This document shows, piece by piece, positions 63,301 to 64,000 of a DNA stretch of 64,000 nt. The position numbers and the translations under genes were made by a program. Positions within the stretch are counted from its first letter, which is position 1; each line of letters opens with the position of its first letter. The notes below the pieces were generated by a model. That model was not told the origin of the DNA and made no database searches. It saw only the letters and a list, made by a program, of their open reading frames with translations. This DNA is from Xanthomonas sp. Leaf148. GTDB lineage: Bacteria > Pseudomonadota > Gammaproteobacteria > Xanthomonadales > Xanthomonadaceae. The DNA is taken from the NCBI RefSeq assembly GCF_001423585.1, contig NZ_LMOP01000008.1:1253118-1317117 (forward strand), given 5' to 3'.

Positions 63301-63702
63301 ATGAGTGAAAACATTGCTGCGGGTGGGGAACTCGCAGGACTGAAGGTGATGGTGATCGATGATTCGAAGACCATTCGCCGCACCGCCGAAACGCTGCTGA
63401 AGCGGGAAGGTTGTGAAGTAGTGACAGCGACGGATGGTTTCGAGGCACTGGCCAAAATTGCGGACCAGCAACCTCAGATCATTTTCGTCGACATCATGAT
63501 GCCGCGCCTGGATGGGTACCAGACGTGTGCGTTGATCAAGGGCAACCAGCTCTTCAAGTCGACGCCGGTGATCATGTTGTCTTCCAAGGATGGCCTGTTC
63601 GACAAGGCACGCGGCCGCATCGTCGGCTCCGAGCAATATCTGACCAAGCCATTCACCCGTGAAGAACTACTGAGCGCGATCCGCACGTACGTCCACGCCT
63701 GA
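63301..63702 (+). CDS. pilG: Twitching-motility response regulator PilG
   Basis: PilG is a CheY-like regulator of type IV pilus function in the Pil-Chp system. The start ATG 63301 (MSENIAAGGELAGLKVMVID) gives 133 residues. The phosphoacceptor Asp is in IIFVDIMMPRLDGYQTCALI, with Ser in MLSSKDG and Lys in YLTKPFTREELLSAIRTYVH. The following pilH gene and the expected pilI/pilJ beyond the window support the name. The gene is divergent from gshB, 237 bp away. Confidence 0.94.
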   Translation: MSENIAAGGELAGLKVMVIDDSKTIRRTAETLLKREGCEVVTATDGFEALAKIADQQPQIIFVDIMMPRLDGYQTCALIKGNQLFKSTPVIMLSSKDGLFDKARGRIVGSEQYLTKPFTREELLSAIRTYVHA

Positions 63703-63719
63703 CCAGGGGGAAAGGCAAC

Positions 63720-64000
63720 ATGGCTCGAATTATATTGATCGAGGACTCGCCCACCGATCGGGCAGTCTTCAGTCAATGGCTGGAAAAAGCTGGCCATACG
63801 GTTGTCGCCACCGACAACGCCGAAGCGGGACTTGAGCTGATTCGCAGCCAGGCGCCCGATTTGGTGTTGATGGATGTGGTGCTGCCCGGCATGAGCGGCT
63901 TCCAGGCAACGCGTGCACTTGCACGCGACCAGGCCACCAAGGACATCCCCGTGCTGCTGGTCAGCACCAAGGGCATGGAAACCGACAAGGCCTGGGGTTT
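63720..64000 (+). CDS. pilH: Response regulator PilH (3' end cut by window)
   Basis: The visible 93 residues start MARIILIEDSPTDRAVFSQW and form a receiver with phosphoacceptor Asp in LVLMDVVLPGMSGFQATRAL and LVSTKGMETDKAWG. The gene lies 17 bp after pilG and runs off the window edge. PilH acts with PilG in pilus extension and retraction control. The identification rests on order and sequence. Confidence 0.92.
   Translation, partial: MARIILIEDSPTDRAVFSQWLEKAGHTVVATDNAEAGLELIRSQAPDLVLMDVVLPGMSGFQATRALARDQATKDIPVLLVSTKGMETDKAWG

Overview
The window looks like a chromosomal segment of a Xanthomonas species (gammaproteobacteria, Xanthomonadaceae). This is an inference from the high GC content, the gene order yebC-ruvC-ruvA-kup-ruvB-ybgC-tolQRAB-pal-cpoB-queE-queC, the pqqABCDE cluster, a TonB-dependent receptor next to glucokinase, and gshB followed by pilG-pilH. 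No species can be named from this alone. The left edge cuts yebC and the right edge cuts pilH.

Region 1 (1-14060) is core genome on the plus strand. It holds Holliday-junction processing (ruvC, ruvA, ruvB) interrupted by the potassium transporter kup and a two-copy SMI1/KNR4-like protein, then the Tol-Pal envelope system (ybgC, tolQ, tolR, tolA, tolB, pal, cpoB) and two queuosine-precursor genes (queE, queC). Region 2 (14105-17446) is a tRNA-Lys gene with a small genomic island behind it. The last 39 bp of the tRNA are repeated exactly at 17408-17446. Between the copies lie a Mu Com-like gene overlapping a DNA methyltransferase gene, a convergent secreted trypsin-like protease, and about 0.9 kb of probable remnants. 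No integrase is visible.

Region 3 (17640-28800) is loosely packed: a small secreted protein, an HWE-type sensor kinase with a one-domain response regulator, a secreted alpha/beta-hydrolase, a large chemotaxis receptor, an RsuA-like pseudouridine synthase that appears to lack its catalytic Asp, a 36-residue membrane peptide, a glycine-rich lipoprotein, another lone receiver and a small secreted protein. Region 4 (28930-36041) has recQ, a 112-bp tandem repeat, dps and hrpA. Region 5 (36334-43214) has a TonB-dependent receptor, glucokinase, a PhoPQ-activated pathogenicity-related protein and a small periplasmic protein.

Region 6 (43269-46478) is the PQQ biosynthesis operon on the minus strand, with its genes from pqqB onward joined by stop/start overlaps. 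Region 7 (46783-56735) has relA, a TPR membrane protein, a two-domain glycosyltransferase, PBP1B and a TPR lipoprotein. Region 8 (57342-64000) has yoaA, tsaB, an ADP-ribosylglycohydrolase, a TonB-family gene overlapping gshB, and the twitching regulators pilG and pilH.

At least two dispersed repeat families are scattered between genes. One is a roughly 133-bp element with terminal inverted repeats (five copies, one partial). The other is a family of inverted arrays of GGGAATC-type units around ruvC, which also reaches into the 5' end of ybgC. The most unusual items are the com-methyltransferase-protease island, a 60-codon ORF that exactly bridges tolQ and tolR, the SMI1/KNR4 protein inside the ruv locus, and the pseudouridine synthase with Glu in place of the catalytic Asp.
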